This document shows, piece after piece, positions 1 through 12,050 of a DNA stretch of 64,000 nt. Positions within the stretch are counted from its first letter, which is position 1, and every line of letters begins with the position of its first letter. Below the pieces are notes generated by a model. That model had not been told where the DNA came from, searched no databases, and saw only the letters and a program-made list of their open reading frames with translations. The DNA comes from Styela clava (taxonomy: Eukaryota; Chordata; Ascidiacea; Stolidobranchia; Styelidae): NCBI RefSeq assembly GCF_964204865.1, contig NC_135259.1, positions 19,788,974 to 19,852,973 on the forward strand. The letters run 5' to 3'. A program made the position numbers and the translations under genes.

Positions 1-744
1 TCTCGTGGCCTGTTGTCTTAACCGAAATGGTTTTCTCGCTAACTTTATTAATAGTTTTGCTTCCTACCATATCAAAATATATCAGATGTTGGGTATTCAC
101 GACGGCCTCATGAGAAATGTTTTCAAGATGCTTCCAAAATTACAAAGTAGAAAATTACAAGATTTTCAAATATACAGAATATGAATACAGATATTCCTTT
201 ACTTATAAATAGCACATTTTCATTCAAAATAACTGCAAAACATATATTATCAATCATTTAAAACGTGTAGGAGAGATTTCTTGCTATCAACTGAATAAAT
301 AAAAAATTCGCGTTATTGACAAGATCTTATTTTAGGGGGAGGGCTTATATCAAAATCATTTTCAAAATTCAGGCTAGGTCTTATTTTCGGGGAAACACGG
401 TATAGTGAAGATGCTCCGAAATGAATCAATTACGATTCATAATAAATATATACAACCAGTTACGAACAGTTCCTACTGGTGTTGTTCTCCCCCTAAAAAG
501 TCATTGACTTCAGCTAATGGGTTTAAAACGGGAGCGAGCTTCCACATGATCTCCCAATCACTGGTTTTGGGGCAATAGTTTGGCTGTACTCAGTCTCGCT
601 ATATTCTCGCCACTTAGTACCGCCATTACAGGCCGCTGTATTTCTGTCAGACGCAAAACAATGAAGAATGTGTATTCCACCTGGTACTGATGTCAGTTAC
701 CAGCTATTTGAATGGAAATTGCATGCTTTCGCATTTTTTTTTTA
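1..744. other. No gene seen; repeat debris
   Basis: No coding exon is recognisable here. Around 363-400 there is a fragment reading GTCTTATTTTCGGGGAAAC, which resembles the ends of dispersed non-autonomous DNA elements seen in many animal genomes. The rest is AT-rich unique-looking sequence. The 3' end of the hAT remnant at 745-1970 may extend into this stretch, but I could not place a matching terminal repeat. Confidence 0.4.
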
Positions 745-1970
745 GTGATCATGTAGCAAGTTCACACCGCTTAAAATGTTGAACTAAACTTCTTACAGCC
801 GGACGCAAGCGTTCGCTGAATGGCAGACAAATGAAAGCCTCGATTCAGGCATAAGTGCAAAGAGTGAGTGCAGAAACGTATCTCATAGCAGCCAATCTGT
901 TCGAAGCTTCCATGTCCGATCCATTGTCACTGACAGCTCCAACAACAATGGATGGATTCGGATATCTTGCGCAAAATTTTCTTCTCCACTCAACACGATA
1001 TTTTCACCAGTGTGCCTCTCATTCAGTGGTCTAACTCCGAGAACGCATGCACATAGTTGAAATGTGGAGTCTATATAATAACCAGTCACTTCGTAAAATG
1101 ACTCCATGTTTCGCTAGCCCTTGCGTCTTATGTCAATGATAAGTATCCTTCGATTAGCTGTTTTCGTAAAATATTTTACTCTGTTCAAATTTGGCCTGCT
1201 GAATGTGGATCGGGAATTGGGATGGCATTTCATAATGTGGTTCAAGATAGGTTACGAGGTTACAGAAATTCTCATCTTCAACGACAGAGATGGGCCTCAT
1301 GTCCCCCGCATTAACATTGGTTATAATTTCTCTGATTTTCTCCTGTCATTCGAGAAAAATCTAATTTTGTCTGATTTTGGCCTTGAACCACTAACGGCCG
1401 AGGAGCTCGGATACTCTCGGGTACCGGCGTCAGAATCTGCATTTTACAGTTGAATTTATTAATCGGTGTTTCACTTTGAGGTAGTTTAATAATTTCGAGG
1501 TGCTACCATGATAGGCGAAATTCCTCTTGCTTCATTTATAAGCAGTTTTTCGACCGCAACCACCAGGCCTGGGCCCGCTGAAATGCTTCAACACCTAAGA
1601 TTTTCTCCCCATCGTTGAACTGAATACCGTATCAAGATTACCCGCGCAATTCGCTTTAGCTCGGTAAGAGGCACTTCTCCAGCCCAAAGGGTGCTTTGCC
1701 GCGTTCAATTGGATGTCTAACTCTATTAGGGCGACTCTCTCTACTAATCGATAGCACAAATTCTCGAGCGTGCGTATGACATCGGCGAGTGCCGTGTGTA
1801 ATCTACGCATTCGATTCGGCGATGGACGAGTATCGTGTGCCAATCCACACATTTGATGTACCGGCGAAGTGACGCAGGTCACGTGTTACCAGATATTCGA
1901 ATAAAAAATGTCATTCGAATAATTAGTATTCGATTCTCTATTCGTCATTCGAATATTTTGCCCAGACCTA
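745..1970 (-). mobile_element. BED-type hAT transposon remnant
   Basis: The minus strand reads as a broken hAT transposase of the ZBED-like group. In order from the 5' side there is the end of a BED finger (SKLLNYLKVKH near 1500), then MRPISVVEDE and HYEMPSQ (about 1230-1340), then VTGYYIDSTFQL with GVRPLNERHTGENI (about 980-1100), then VSDNGSDMEAS (about 890-940) in another frame. This order is that of the family. Stops and frameshifts, for example just after HTGENI, make it inactive. The 5' terminus is probably at 1970, where the reverse complement reads TAGGTCTGGGCAAAATATTC. The 3' end was not found. Confidence 0.75.
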
Positions 1971-2187
1971 CTCTAAATCCCTACGTAAGTTAAGTGAGGT
2001 TTTTGATCTCCACCCTGAGTTTACGCAACTTCAATTTGAAAATTGTCTCTCCGTTTTGTGTAATAAATTAGCCGATTCCATTTTTGTCTGAGATGATTTT
2101 TCTTGTTTTGTTTGCTCATTCGTCATTTTGGAAAGATTTCAATAACCGATATGACAACAATATCAAACAATGACTCTAAATACAAGA

Positions 2188-3490
2188 GAGCTATGCTCAA
2201 ATATATGGACACGTAGAGTCACATAATTTTGATGACGTCATAGCGAAAAAAAAGTAATAGCCTTCTGGAGAAAATTTTTATCTTTAACCACTAAAAATTT
2301 CAAAGCAATTGGTCCAGTATTCGAAGAGAAAAGCGACTTTTTAAAAACGTGACTTTTTAAAAGCGGTACTGAGTTAGCAGTCAGGCAGCATCTTACCTGT
2401 TCACTGTAGGCCATATACGGTAATTGATCACAGAACAGTTGTTCCCTTGCAAATTTTATGTTGTTTACACTTTAGGACAGATAATTGATCACAGAACAAT
2501 TCTTCCCTTTCAAATTTTATGTTGTTTCCAGTAGACTCTCATCAAAATAAACAAATATAGTAGGCTACAAGTGCTACAACGCTTGCATTACTGCACTGGT
2601 AGGACCGTGAAAGAATAAGTTACGGTAATTTCATTGTGGTAAGACACCGGTACCGGCACCAGTACCGTACTTACGTACTGAGCTACCAGCACCGGTTAGC
2701 AGTCAGCCAGCATCTTACCTGTACACTGTAGGCCATATACGGTAATTGATCACAGAACAGTTGTTCCCTTGCAAATTTTATGTTGTTTACACTTTAGGAC
2801 AGATAATTGATCACAGAACAATTCTTCCCTTTCAAATTGTATGTTGTTTCCAGTAGACTCTCATCAAAATAAACAAATATAGTAGGCTACAAGTGCTACA
2901 ACGCTTGCATTACTGCACTGGTAGGACCGTGAAAGAATAAGTTACGGTAATTTCATTGTGGTAAGACACCGGCACCAGTACCAGTTTCGTACTTACGTAC
3001 TGAGCTACCAGTACCGAACCTGTAGGTCTGATATTCCGTTCCGCATACGATAGGCTATAAAACTTGCATTGCAGCATTAGTAATACCGCGGAAGGAATAA
3101 GTCAATTTCACTGCGTTACGGTACCTACCGGTATGGCAACTTACCAGTACCGACCTACAGTAGCTGTAGTACTGAGCAAGACAATCGATCGCGAAACCGC
3201 TTGAAATAAGTGTAAAACAGTGTTCCCATGAGTAAAAATAAATACCACGAAATTTTGTATGAAATATCATATCTCATAGGATTCATATAAAATTTAAGAA
3301 TAAACAAAAGTAATAGCCTTCTAGCGAAAAAATTAATCTTTAACCACTGAAAATTTCAAAGCAATTGGTCCAGTATTCGAAGAGAAAAGCGACTTTTTAA
3401 AAACGTGTCAAAGAACAAGAACAAGAACAACAACAACAACATAATATTGAAACGATCGTTATGTCCACTACGTGTCCAATAATAAGGATA
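2188..3490. repeat. Dispersed repeat with nested tandem duplication
   Basis: One copy of a dispersed repeat that opens with CTCAAATATATGGACACG, contains CAAAGCAATTGGTCCAGTAT and closes with CCACTACGTGTCCAATAATA. The middle motif appears twice (2301 and 3357) because a tandemly duplicated block (2373-3016) sits between them. Other copies lie near 36451-36845, 48503-48735 and 59628-59910, with fragments near 23860 and 56350. No coding potential is visible, so it behaves like a non-autonomous element. Confidence 0.6.
2373..3016. repeat. 322-bp tandem duplication
   Basis: Copy 1 (2373-2694) and copy 2 (2695-3016) both start with GTTAGCAGTCAGCCAGCATC or a one-base variant and are almost identical along their length. 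Each unit itself contains an internal repeat, TAATTGATCACAGAACA, twice. Copies end in a run of GGTACCGGCACCAGTACCG-type near-palindromes. The high similarity points to a recent duplication. Confidence 0.85.
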
Positions 3491-3645
3491 TATAATACGT
3501 GTATATCGTTCGAAGATGTACTTGTTGGCCTACATTGAAACCATTGACTACACCAGTGACCAGGGCGGACCATTTTTGTAACTTTTTAGTCAGTGATTAA
3601 ACCTGTTTATTACTGAATGAAGAATTTGTCGCGCCATATTATGAC

Positions 3646-4024
3646 TAGGGCTTGGCATTTTGAATAGAATATTCGAATCGAATAGTAAATTATTCGAATC
3701 GGTTCAGAGCAAAATTTCGAATCGCCGCAATCTTTTTTTTTCGCCAATGATCGAGGTGAATTCCTCATTTTTTTATTGACGCCATATTTTTTCAACGCAA
3801 CTCAGACATATAACTATTTTCGGTAATGTGTTATTGATAAAACGTGTTACTCATTGTGTGTGAACGCTCAGCGAACATTCTATGTTTCAGTAAATTATTT
3901 GTTGCACGAATCGATTACATTGAAAAAGTCGTATACAATTATATATCTCCCATGTATTCGAGATACCATTCGAAAAAAATATTCCATTCTGAAATCATCA
4001 GGTATTCGAAAATGCCCAGCCCTA
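3646..4024. mobile_element. hAT-type MITE with 8-bp target duplication
   Basis: The left end reads TAGGGCTTGGCATTTTGAAT. The right end, reverse complemented, reads TAGGGCTGGGCATTTTCGAA. The flanking octamers are ATTATGAC (3638-3645) and ATCATGAC (4025-4032), seven of eight matching, as expected for hAT insertion. The interior is AT-rich with several TTCGAA motifs and no transposase. It shares the TTCGAAT-rich terminus style with the remnant ending at 1970. Confidence 0.8.
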
Positions 4025-4537
4025 ATCATGACCAAGAGGCCTGGCTGTTCAAAAGCTTTATGTACTAGGCCAGAGTTCTCAAACCTTTTGTTTGTGTTTC
4101 ATTAGACTAAATTATCAGGGAAAATTTGCGGCGCACTCACGCGAAAAAGATTCTGCTTTTAAATAAAATTTTGTTAATATGTACTTCATGCCTTTTAACC
4201 ACCATATCACAGAGGAAATAAACAAGGACTAACTGCGTTCATTATTCTCAACGTTTTAATGAGTCGATTAGGAATCCAATTAAAACTGTGCATGTTGGAT
4301 ATATTTAAATTTAATGCATTTTAATCGATCATGCGGTGAGTGACCGATTCCAAACAACAACTAGAATTATTGATGACACAGCTCTCGTCGACACCCATAT
4401 GTCTCTCACTGACGGCTTAATAACCATATAGTCAGCAATAATATTATTTCAAGATCAGTAATGGTATGCACTCAGGTAATCACAGTGGGAAATGAGCAAT
4501 TGAATATATGAACGTTTGTGTTAATCGTCTAAGGAAC

Positions 4538-4724
4538 TGACGTCACTCATGACAAACTGTTTTTTATTCAAAGCCTGTTATTTATGATCATAAGATTGCA
4601 CCACGCAAATGTATCTGATCATAACAAAACTAAGTCATAATAAACCACCTATATGCCTTGCATAAGACTTTTATTGTCGAACACTTGGTAAGAGTCGTTT
4701 CGGAGAATCGATTGAGCTGCCAAC
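4538..4724 (+). promoter_or_regulatory. Candidate promoter of gene 1
   Basis: A perfect cAMP-response-type palindrome TGACGTCA lies at 4538-4545, about 180 bp before the start codon. Downstream come the block AAGTCATAATAAACCACCTA (about 4634) and GAACACTTGGTAAGAGTCG (about 4679). The same three blocks, in the same order and at similar distance, precede genes B and C. Shared order and spacing make this the likely regulatory and 5' leader region; factor identity is inference. Confidence 0.55.
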
Positions 4725-5310
4725 ATGTCTACTGTCGAGACAGAATTCTACTGTGACACTCCAGATAACCCAAATCCGGACAGAAACAACACTTTCCCAG
4801 CGAATGACAATGTTTATGGAATGACATGTGTACAAGTTCCACCACAGAAGAGCAAAGGTATTTAAGGAGTTATTTATAAGCTGTTATTTGTTCATTTTAT
4901 GAAAGCATAGCGTTGAATTTAAAAAACTTTCAAATTGCAATATAATTCGTGTGGATATTTCACCTCTTCCGACTCCCCGGGTTTTATTGTTTGGTTTATT
5001 TGACAATAATCCTAAAACTTTACTATTGAATTTCAAATCTTTGCAGACAACAAGAAAACAAATATCAAAAATGGGCTGGTGATTTCAGTAATATCCTTGG
5101 CAATGGTCGTAGCACTTGTGACTTTCAATATTGTCATGATAACACAGGTGAGCTGAAAGTAACTAATTTTTATTAACTTTGAGTGATATATTTTGCTATT
5201 TTAATAACTGGTCTGAACGGGTCAGTTTAGTAGCGTAGGCGCATTCATATGCATCGAAATCATCAAACTTCTCCATTACAAATCGATGCTAACTGAACAT
5301 ATGAGGTTCC

Positions 5311-5621
5311 AGGGTTGGGCAACATTTTTGGACCACGGGCCAAAAATTTGGCCTATCTATATTGTGGTGCTATGTATGTGTGACGTAAAAAGTAACATTT
5401 TATGAACAATATTTACAAGGTCACAAAAGCAATACTGTAGTGGAAAACAGTACGCCTTGTGGCAAAACTAAATTTAATCGCAATCTCAATAAAATCCTTA
5501 AGCCTTTCCTCTTTTTTTTTAGCTAAAACATCAAAGTTTGGTTGTGGCAGCATCAGGTGTGCAAGATTGAAGTAACAAACGGGCCGGTTTGTCCCGCGGA
5601 CTGTGCTTCGCCCATGTCAGG
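5311..5621. mobile_element. hAT-like non-autonomous element in intron 2 of gene 1
   Basis: The left end reads CAGGGTTGGGCAACATTTTT followed by an ACGGGCC motif. The right end in reverse complement reads CTGACATGGGCGAAG. The interior (for example TTTAATCGCAATCTCAAT) matches the element at about 51753-52053 in the opposite orientation. CAGGGxTGGGCAAC ends are typical of hAT-derived MITEs. Confidence 0.65.
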
Positions 5622-6406
5622 GTTGGAGCCCAACCCAGTATTGTATCCTCAATTTTCACATTGCAAGAAATTTACTTTTTGACGGGTAGAAAATTGATAA
5701 AATTGACTTGTTTTATACAGATGCAGGACGAAATAAAACTATTGAGAAGACAACAGACGCCGCAAAACAATTCTTCCGCCGATCAGTTTTCTGACAAGAG
5801 AATGAGAAGTAAATCATGCATAGAAAATTACCGAATTTTACTTCTCAGTGAAACTGCGATGTAAAAATAAACTAATATATACTGCAGATTTGGATTCCTT
5901 CTTGACGAAACTGACTGAACAGCAAGCTCAACTTAACTACACCGTTGAAACCATTTTGCACCTGAATCGTTCACAGGAGCAATTGTCACTTTCAATAATA
6001 CAAGGTAAAAGATTGTGTTTTAATAAGCTTGCTGTCGCACACAAGTCGAGCATGTCTAAAACGGGAACATTTCTGGATGGGAATGATCGCAGGGGCAAAT
6101 TACCGCGGATGAAAATGCCCATGGGTGTGAATATATATTGGTGCGGTCATTCATATATGCAACTTACTGCGGGTGCAAATTACTATGCATACAATCTGTA
6201 TTTTGAACGTGTGCAGTTTATAGGTGCAAATGGACGTGGGTGAAAAATAATATAGCGGAATTTTAGAAGACCTCACGAGTTAAGGTTTTTCTGGCACAAA
6301 CTTTTTAGAATTTTCTAACTCTCCAAATATATTGCAGATTTTGATTCTTTACACACAAAACTGACTGAACAGCAATCTCACATTAACTATACCTGGAAAA
6401 CATTTC

Positions 6407-8123
6407 ACATCCGCTACCAAAACAAGCTTGCATAAATTAGAGACTTTACAGAATAGGGCTGTTAGAATTCTCTCTAGCTAGGGCGCCTATTTGTTCTAAC
6501 TTAAGTATTCTATACCATAAGACCAGGATTCTTAAATTGTCTGATATTTATGAGCTAGAACTAACTTCTAAACTTATGCATCAATTACACAATTATCATT
6601 ATCAATTGCCCACAGCTTTTTCCGACTATTTCGTCTCGCTTAGTAACATGCATGAGCATAATACTCGCTTTTTGAGCAATTTCAATTTATTTCTACTTCG
6701 ATTTACATTAGACAAGTGCCAGAACTCCTTGAAAATATAAGGGTGTTGTAATTTGGAATAGCATTCCCCATAGCCTACGTCAGTCATCTTATGACACCTT
6801 CAGAGTAAATAAAAGAAATTCATGCTTTCCCTCTACCCTTCTGTTATCCTCACATCCGATTAATGTGGATTAGAAACTCTCTTCGCCATTGCCAGCTCGA
6901 ACGATGACTTGATCCAGAGTACCTGTTTAAATACTCTTTGAATTCCCTGTGTAATTTATAACATTTGTACTAATATTTTTACCTGTGCATGTTGCATGGC
7001 ATCAGCCATACAACAAGTATTCACAGAATTTTCAACCTTGACCAATATATCAGGGGATAAGCTAAAACTTAAGTATTAAGCTTGATTATTGACCTAAAAC
7101 AAATAACTTAGGTCATTTACTCCCATTCAGTGACAACTGTCTTGATATCTGCCAATACAAGCAGACAATATAATCAGACATTATATTGTCTCTACTCACC
7201 ATGACATTCTTTTACCTGTCAACTACTATGAATTGATTTTTATGTATTCCTCTTCAGAACAACCTTGGCCAGTAGCCTATAAGTTATGAATAGTGATAAT
7301 ATATAGTTGAACATATATATTTGAGGCTGCTAAGATCTGGGTCTCTGGTAACAACCATTACAGGCAGCCAGATTACTGATATCCAGTCATTATACCCCTA
7401 ATAATATTATTATAATGTTAACCATATTCTACAATTTCATAAATCTGCCTTTGTTTTTTTCCCCATGTTTTATATAAAGTGGCATCTCGTCACTTAATCA
7501 AGTATCACATGCTATTTAATCCTTCCTTCAATTTTTGAATACTGTAGTCCATGTTCATTCTGATTTTACATTTTCAGTGTGTTAAACCCCAGCACAGATT
7601 TAGGTACCGGTACCGTTTTCTTCCTTCCATGGAAGGTACCGGTACAGTTCGTTACTACTACCGCACTTCGTTATTACCTTACAACCGACAGGACTTGTGC
7701 TTATGGCATTCAGTTCACTGTAACCCCGTGCCATACTATATCGAAAGTACAATGTTCTATAAATCTATATTGTACCATAGTCGCCTCACAATGGTACCAT
7801 TGTGACTTTGGCTCAAAACGCTATTGTCATAGTTACCTAGAATCTTAGTGCACGGAGTCTTTTTTTATAGTTGTTAAACGCGCGAATCCTGGGAACACCA
7901 GGTTTGCTTAGACGTATTTATTGTTTTCTCCAAATAACATATATAGTTCGAATCTTTGTTATTATTAATATCTGTTAGACTATTTTAAGGCTGCCGCTGC
8001 TCGATAACCTATATTGGGTTTTCGCGGTTTCCCTCGCCGTGAAACGCATTTTTCCTATTTATTGTAATTTTTAGTATATCCAGTGTGTTTTCAGTATGGT
8101 GAAAAAATAAATTACTGATTACT
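6407..8123 (+). mobile_element. 5'-truncated LINE inserted in a coding exon
   Basis: The stretch 6420-6880 reads, across broken frames, as the end of a non-LTR reverse-transcriptase polyprotein of the Jockey/CR1 type. It includes LHKLETLQNRAVRIL, then KLSDIYELELTSKLMHQLH, and finally KGVVIWNSIPHSLRQS, which corresponds to the family signature GPKLWNSLP. A long 3' untranslated part follows, and the element ends in ATGGTGAAAAAATAAATTAC at about 8115. It separates two halves of a stalk exon (6338-6406 and 8124-8164). Frame breaks show it is dead. The centre (7590-7650) contains GGTACCGGTACCG palindromes and may hold a nested insertion. Confidence 0.8.
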
Positions 8124-8569
8124 AAATCGCTCTCAGGATCAGCTGGAGCTTTGGGTAACACAAGGTAACAGTATGTGCTTTATTATTCAAACAGTAGAAC
8201 TTGATGTAGATGTAATAAATAGGGGTAAATAATCTTGCTGCATAACATTTTTTGGATTTCATGTATGAATTCTAGCATATCTAACATAAAGATTCATGAG
8301 TGGCCAACCAGCAGCTTGCGAAGTCCCACTAAGTAGCCTGCATAACTATAAATGACTTGTAAATTTAACGGTAGCGGTTTTTGGTGGGGACATCTTACGA
8401 AAGATTCCTAGTTTCAACGCTGGTGCCACTGTTATTTATAGATATTTCATAAATATAGTATTGACGACGCTTCGAATACACGTGCTAAACATGCTAACAC
8501 GCGTTTAAACAGGATTCGTTCGTAAACATACAGTATGTGACATTGCTAACCAGTACCAACCCCAACCTA

Positions 8570-8646
8570 TTGGGTGAACCAAAAACGGAAACTATATATA
8601 CTATATGTTTCAATTGGCCTGGGCTCCGTTTTTTGGGTCACACTGT
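8570..8646. repeat. Short inverted repeat beside a stalk exon
   Basis: The left arm GGTGAACCAAAAACGGA is answered by TCCGTTTTTTGGGTCACACT on the right, giving a foldback of about 75 bp. The right end lies only about 20 bp before the acceptor of the stalk exon at 8666, so the branch-point region of that intron may be supplied by this element. Confidence 0.5.
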
Positions 8647-9171
8647 ATATCTATGTTTGTCATAGATTCTGATGCTTTTTCAGAACTGGCGGGGCAATTT
8701 AATAAATCTCTTGAGGACATGTGGAGTCTCAACCAGTCTCATGGAACTCCGGAAAAGTCACTTAATCATTTTATTCAGCAACTTGCAACATCGATAAAAC
8801 ATGTTAATTTTTATTTGTGTAATTAGTATTACTGCAGTACTTGCAATATGATAACACAAAAATTGTCTGTGGTAAACGCTATCAATTTTTCTAATTTTCT
8901 CGGTATACTTTTATTAGGAATCATTTTGAAAATAACGTAACGCTTCTGAACGACGTAATTTTACCAATCTTCTGCCGTAAATAATATTTTGTTGGTAAGC
9001 CAACGTCTCAATCTGCTCTGCACCAAAATGAAGGCCATATAGTCATAACTTGTATTTTTGCAGACTCAGAAGTGCTTAATCTCAAACTTATTGAAACGCA
9101 GATCCAAATGAATCAGTCAGTTGCAAGCCTGAATCATTCTCTCCATCAATTAGCGATATCAGTGATACAAG

Positions 9172-11303
9172 GTGGGTTTAAATGACAAGAGATGCTCACA
9201 GGGGGGCGCGAGAGGTCACAAGATGGAATCGTAAATTTACATGTATCGGCTCCTGAAACGGTCTCCTCGTTAGTTAAAAATATCGGCTTTTTCGTGTTAT
9301 AATAAATTTTTCTGTCTCGTAATAACTACAATAATTCAAAAAGTCTCTCTATTTTAATTCATTTGTGTTCGAGGTAACTCGCGGTTGCGGCGACTCACGA
9401 CAAAATATTACCTATCTAAAATACCACGCCAATCCGCGGACATAATAAAGTGTGATCAATTGCCCGATTGTATTTAGTTTTTATATATATTGCACTCATG
9501 TGATTTCGTTCTCGTCATTAGAAAGATCTGGTATAATATCCCAAAAAGTATAATTAATTTAGTACAACTAAAATACATGTAAAGTATATTAGTAAATGAA
9601 AAACACATATTCATCGAAACGAAATCCCCGCGGTACGGCTTCTGAGTCAGTCCTCGAGATTACGCCAATCATTAAAAGAGCCGACTTTTTCAACGGATAT
9701 GTAATGGTTTTTCTGTTGAATAAAATATTCAATCCATGATTGATATACTTATTCAAAATGGTTTCTTTATTCATTTAATCGTGATAAATTAAATCTGCGA
9801 TTGCGTCGATAAAATAAAAGCACCAGTACTCCAAAATAACACGGTAATCCGCAACCATAAAAATGTCGATTACATTTTGATTTGTATTCTTGTCAATTTC
9901 ACTAATATGAGCTGTCCCTGCATCTCTCACTCCGCTCTATCGCAATTCGGCCACTCGATTAATTTCAAGATATCACCGTTACAGATATTCCTAAGTCTGC
10001 GATCCCACGGAGTAAAATTTATATCAAGTCTGTAGTTTTAGAACACTACTGGTGTGGCGCACGCACAAGGAATTTATGAGATTTTCAATGTCTAAGAAAG
10101 TGTTTTTAATCTGACGCGGTCCACCCCAAAACAAAACTCTTGGCGTTTTCCGTTTTATTTTTAGTATTTTATAACGCCACTTTTACAATCCCAAATTTTT
10201 TAGTTACGGATTCACTTCTTTATTCTATCTTTAGCATCTCGTCGCTGATGATTATAATAAAATCTAACTTGTTTTCCTCAGAGGTGTCATGGTTCCATTC
10301 GAGAACAAAAAAGTAATTATAATCGTCTTCGCGGCACAAGAATATGTCGAGGGAAATTTAGGAAGAATAAACACCAAAATCAAGATCTTTAGGGCTTAAA
10401 TACCACGCCACGCTAACGTAAAAAATGGAGATTTGAACAAATCGCAAACGCCTTAGCGACAACAATTGATTGAAATTTTACGTGTCTTATGTAAACGTTT
10501 AAGCAGAAAATAAATTAAAGGATAGGTTTATTGCTTGTTTAGTTTTACTTAATAATTAGTTTGACTTTGCCAAGTATTGCAAATTGAGCGAAAAAACGAG
10601 AATTTATGATGACCAACCACTATTTGGCTTGATACATACGACAGTGAATGGCGAAGTTGTACTCCGAAGCGTTTTATGCCTAAGCAATCTGAGCAATGAC
10701 GCTATGAGACCAACACTCAGTTATAGCGCCATCTTAATATATAACAACTTGTCCATCACAAAAGCATTTTTTCAAAGCAAAAAGAGGGGGGGGGGGGAGG
10801 GCGCGAAGTTTGTAAAATTTTTCAAAGGGGGGCGCGGCTCAAAAAGTTCAAGAACTCTAGATCTAGACTCTAGAGCGCGTGTTCGTAGAAGGTGACATTA
10901 GTGTGATGTCATAAATGGAATAGTAATAAATGCCCCGTCATATTACTGAGGTCAAAATACAAATCAAGTTGATCATCACAATAATTAGTTTACTCATAAG
11001 CGCCGTTATTAAGCTTATTTTGGAACAGACCTGCGGGCGACTCATATGGCCTTCACGAGCGACACGGTGCCCGCGGGCAACGGGTTGGTGACCCCTGTTC
11101 TAGAGTAATGATCAAATTTATATCCCTTTTTCATTCATGCCTCATTCAATCGTAGTTGGTGACTATCTGTGGTCTTGTAGATTCTATATCTCCGAGTTTA
11201 GCCTTGGCTTGTTCGCCGTTTATATTTCCTACTCAACGAATGAAAAATAACAAAAATCGATATCACTGCTGCAATGTTATAAAATAGTGCAATCTTTTTG
11301 CAG
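9172..11303 (+). other. Long intron of gene 1, repeat-rich
   Basis: No exon of the family is seen in this 2.1-kb interval. It contains GGGGGGCGCGAGAGGTCAC at about 9200, a G-run with CGCGAAGTTTGTAAAATTTT near 10790-10860, and at 11050-11100 a hAT-like terminus which in reverse complement reads CAGGGGTCACCAACCCGTTG. These look like ends of degraded hAT elements. The rest is AT-rich without recognisable coding sequence. Confidence 0.45.
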
Positions 11304-11472
11304 AGTCAGAGGCATTTCACAACAAACTCAACGAACAGCAAATCCGATTAAATCAATATATTGAAATCACGTCAAGTCTGAATTGTTCTCACCAACAATT
11401 AAAGATACAGGAACGTAGGTTAAGTAGTGAATCGGAATATTTTTTAAATACCATAAGTGATGGGTCTATATC

Positions 11473-12050
11473 AGTGCTCTTCAACCTTTTTGTTATTGCG
11501 GAACCCCTGATATAATTTTTCGTTTTTTAGGGAACCACAAATAACAAAAATAAAACACGAAATACTCGTAACACGAAATATTTGTAATTCAAATAGTTCT
11601 AAATCAACAACGAAACAAAAAGAAGGTAACAAGCGTGAAATTAAATGACTAGGTTGGTCTTGCATTTCCTTTGCAATCTTCTTGACGGCGCTCAAAGCAA
11701 TTCTCATACTCATGTCTACACTCTTTTAAACAACTTCTTTTTTGTTACTTTATGTTAAGGGACATACTTACTGTAAGTATGTTGATATTTGTCTGTCTGT
11801 ATGTATGTATGTCTGTTAGATGCACGCGATATCTCACGAAAGCGAGATTGAATCTACTCCAGATTTTACATGTGCATTCATCATATCTCGGACCAGAACC
11901 CTATTGTTTCTGGGCAAATTATGTCGTATAATTAGCGAGTTTTTAACTAATTATTGACTTTACTGGCCCAGCAGTCAATTTTTCCTTTACGTGGAACCCC
12001 ATAAACTCACATGTGTTGCGGAACCCTAGGGTTCTAAAACCCCTGCACTC
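11473..12050. mobile_element. hAT-like element with nested MITE
   Basis: The left end reads CAGTGCTCTTCAACCTTTTT followed by GCGGAACCCCTG. The right side carries GCGGAACCCTAGGGTTCTA and CCCCTGCACTCTG, an imperfect inverted terminal structure. Inside, 11750-11955 holds a copy of the repeat with GATATCTCACGAAAGCGA, also found near 15275 and 35725. It sits between the last stalk exon and the first FReD exon of gene 1. Confidence 0.5.

Noticed and set aside
1121-1453. Plus-strand open frame of 110 codons
   Set aside because: It is antisense to a recognisable hAT transposase remnant, whose motifs explain the region better.
7551-7848. Overlapping open frames of 84 and 89 codons
   Set aside because: They fall in the 3' part of the LINE and are rich in GGTACC repeats; no coding signal.
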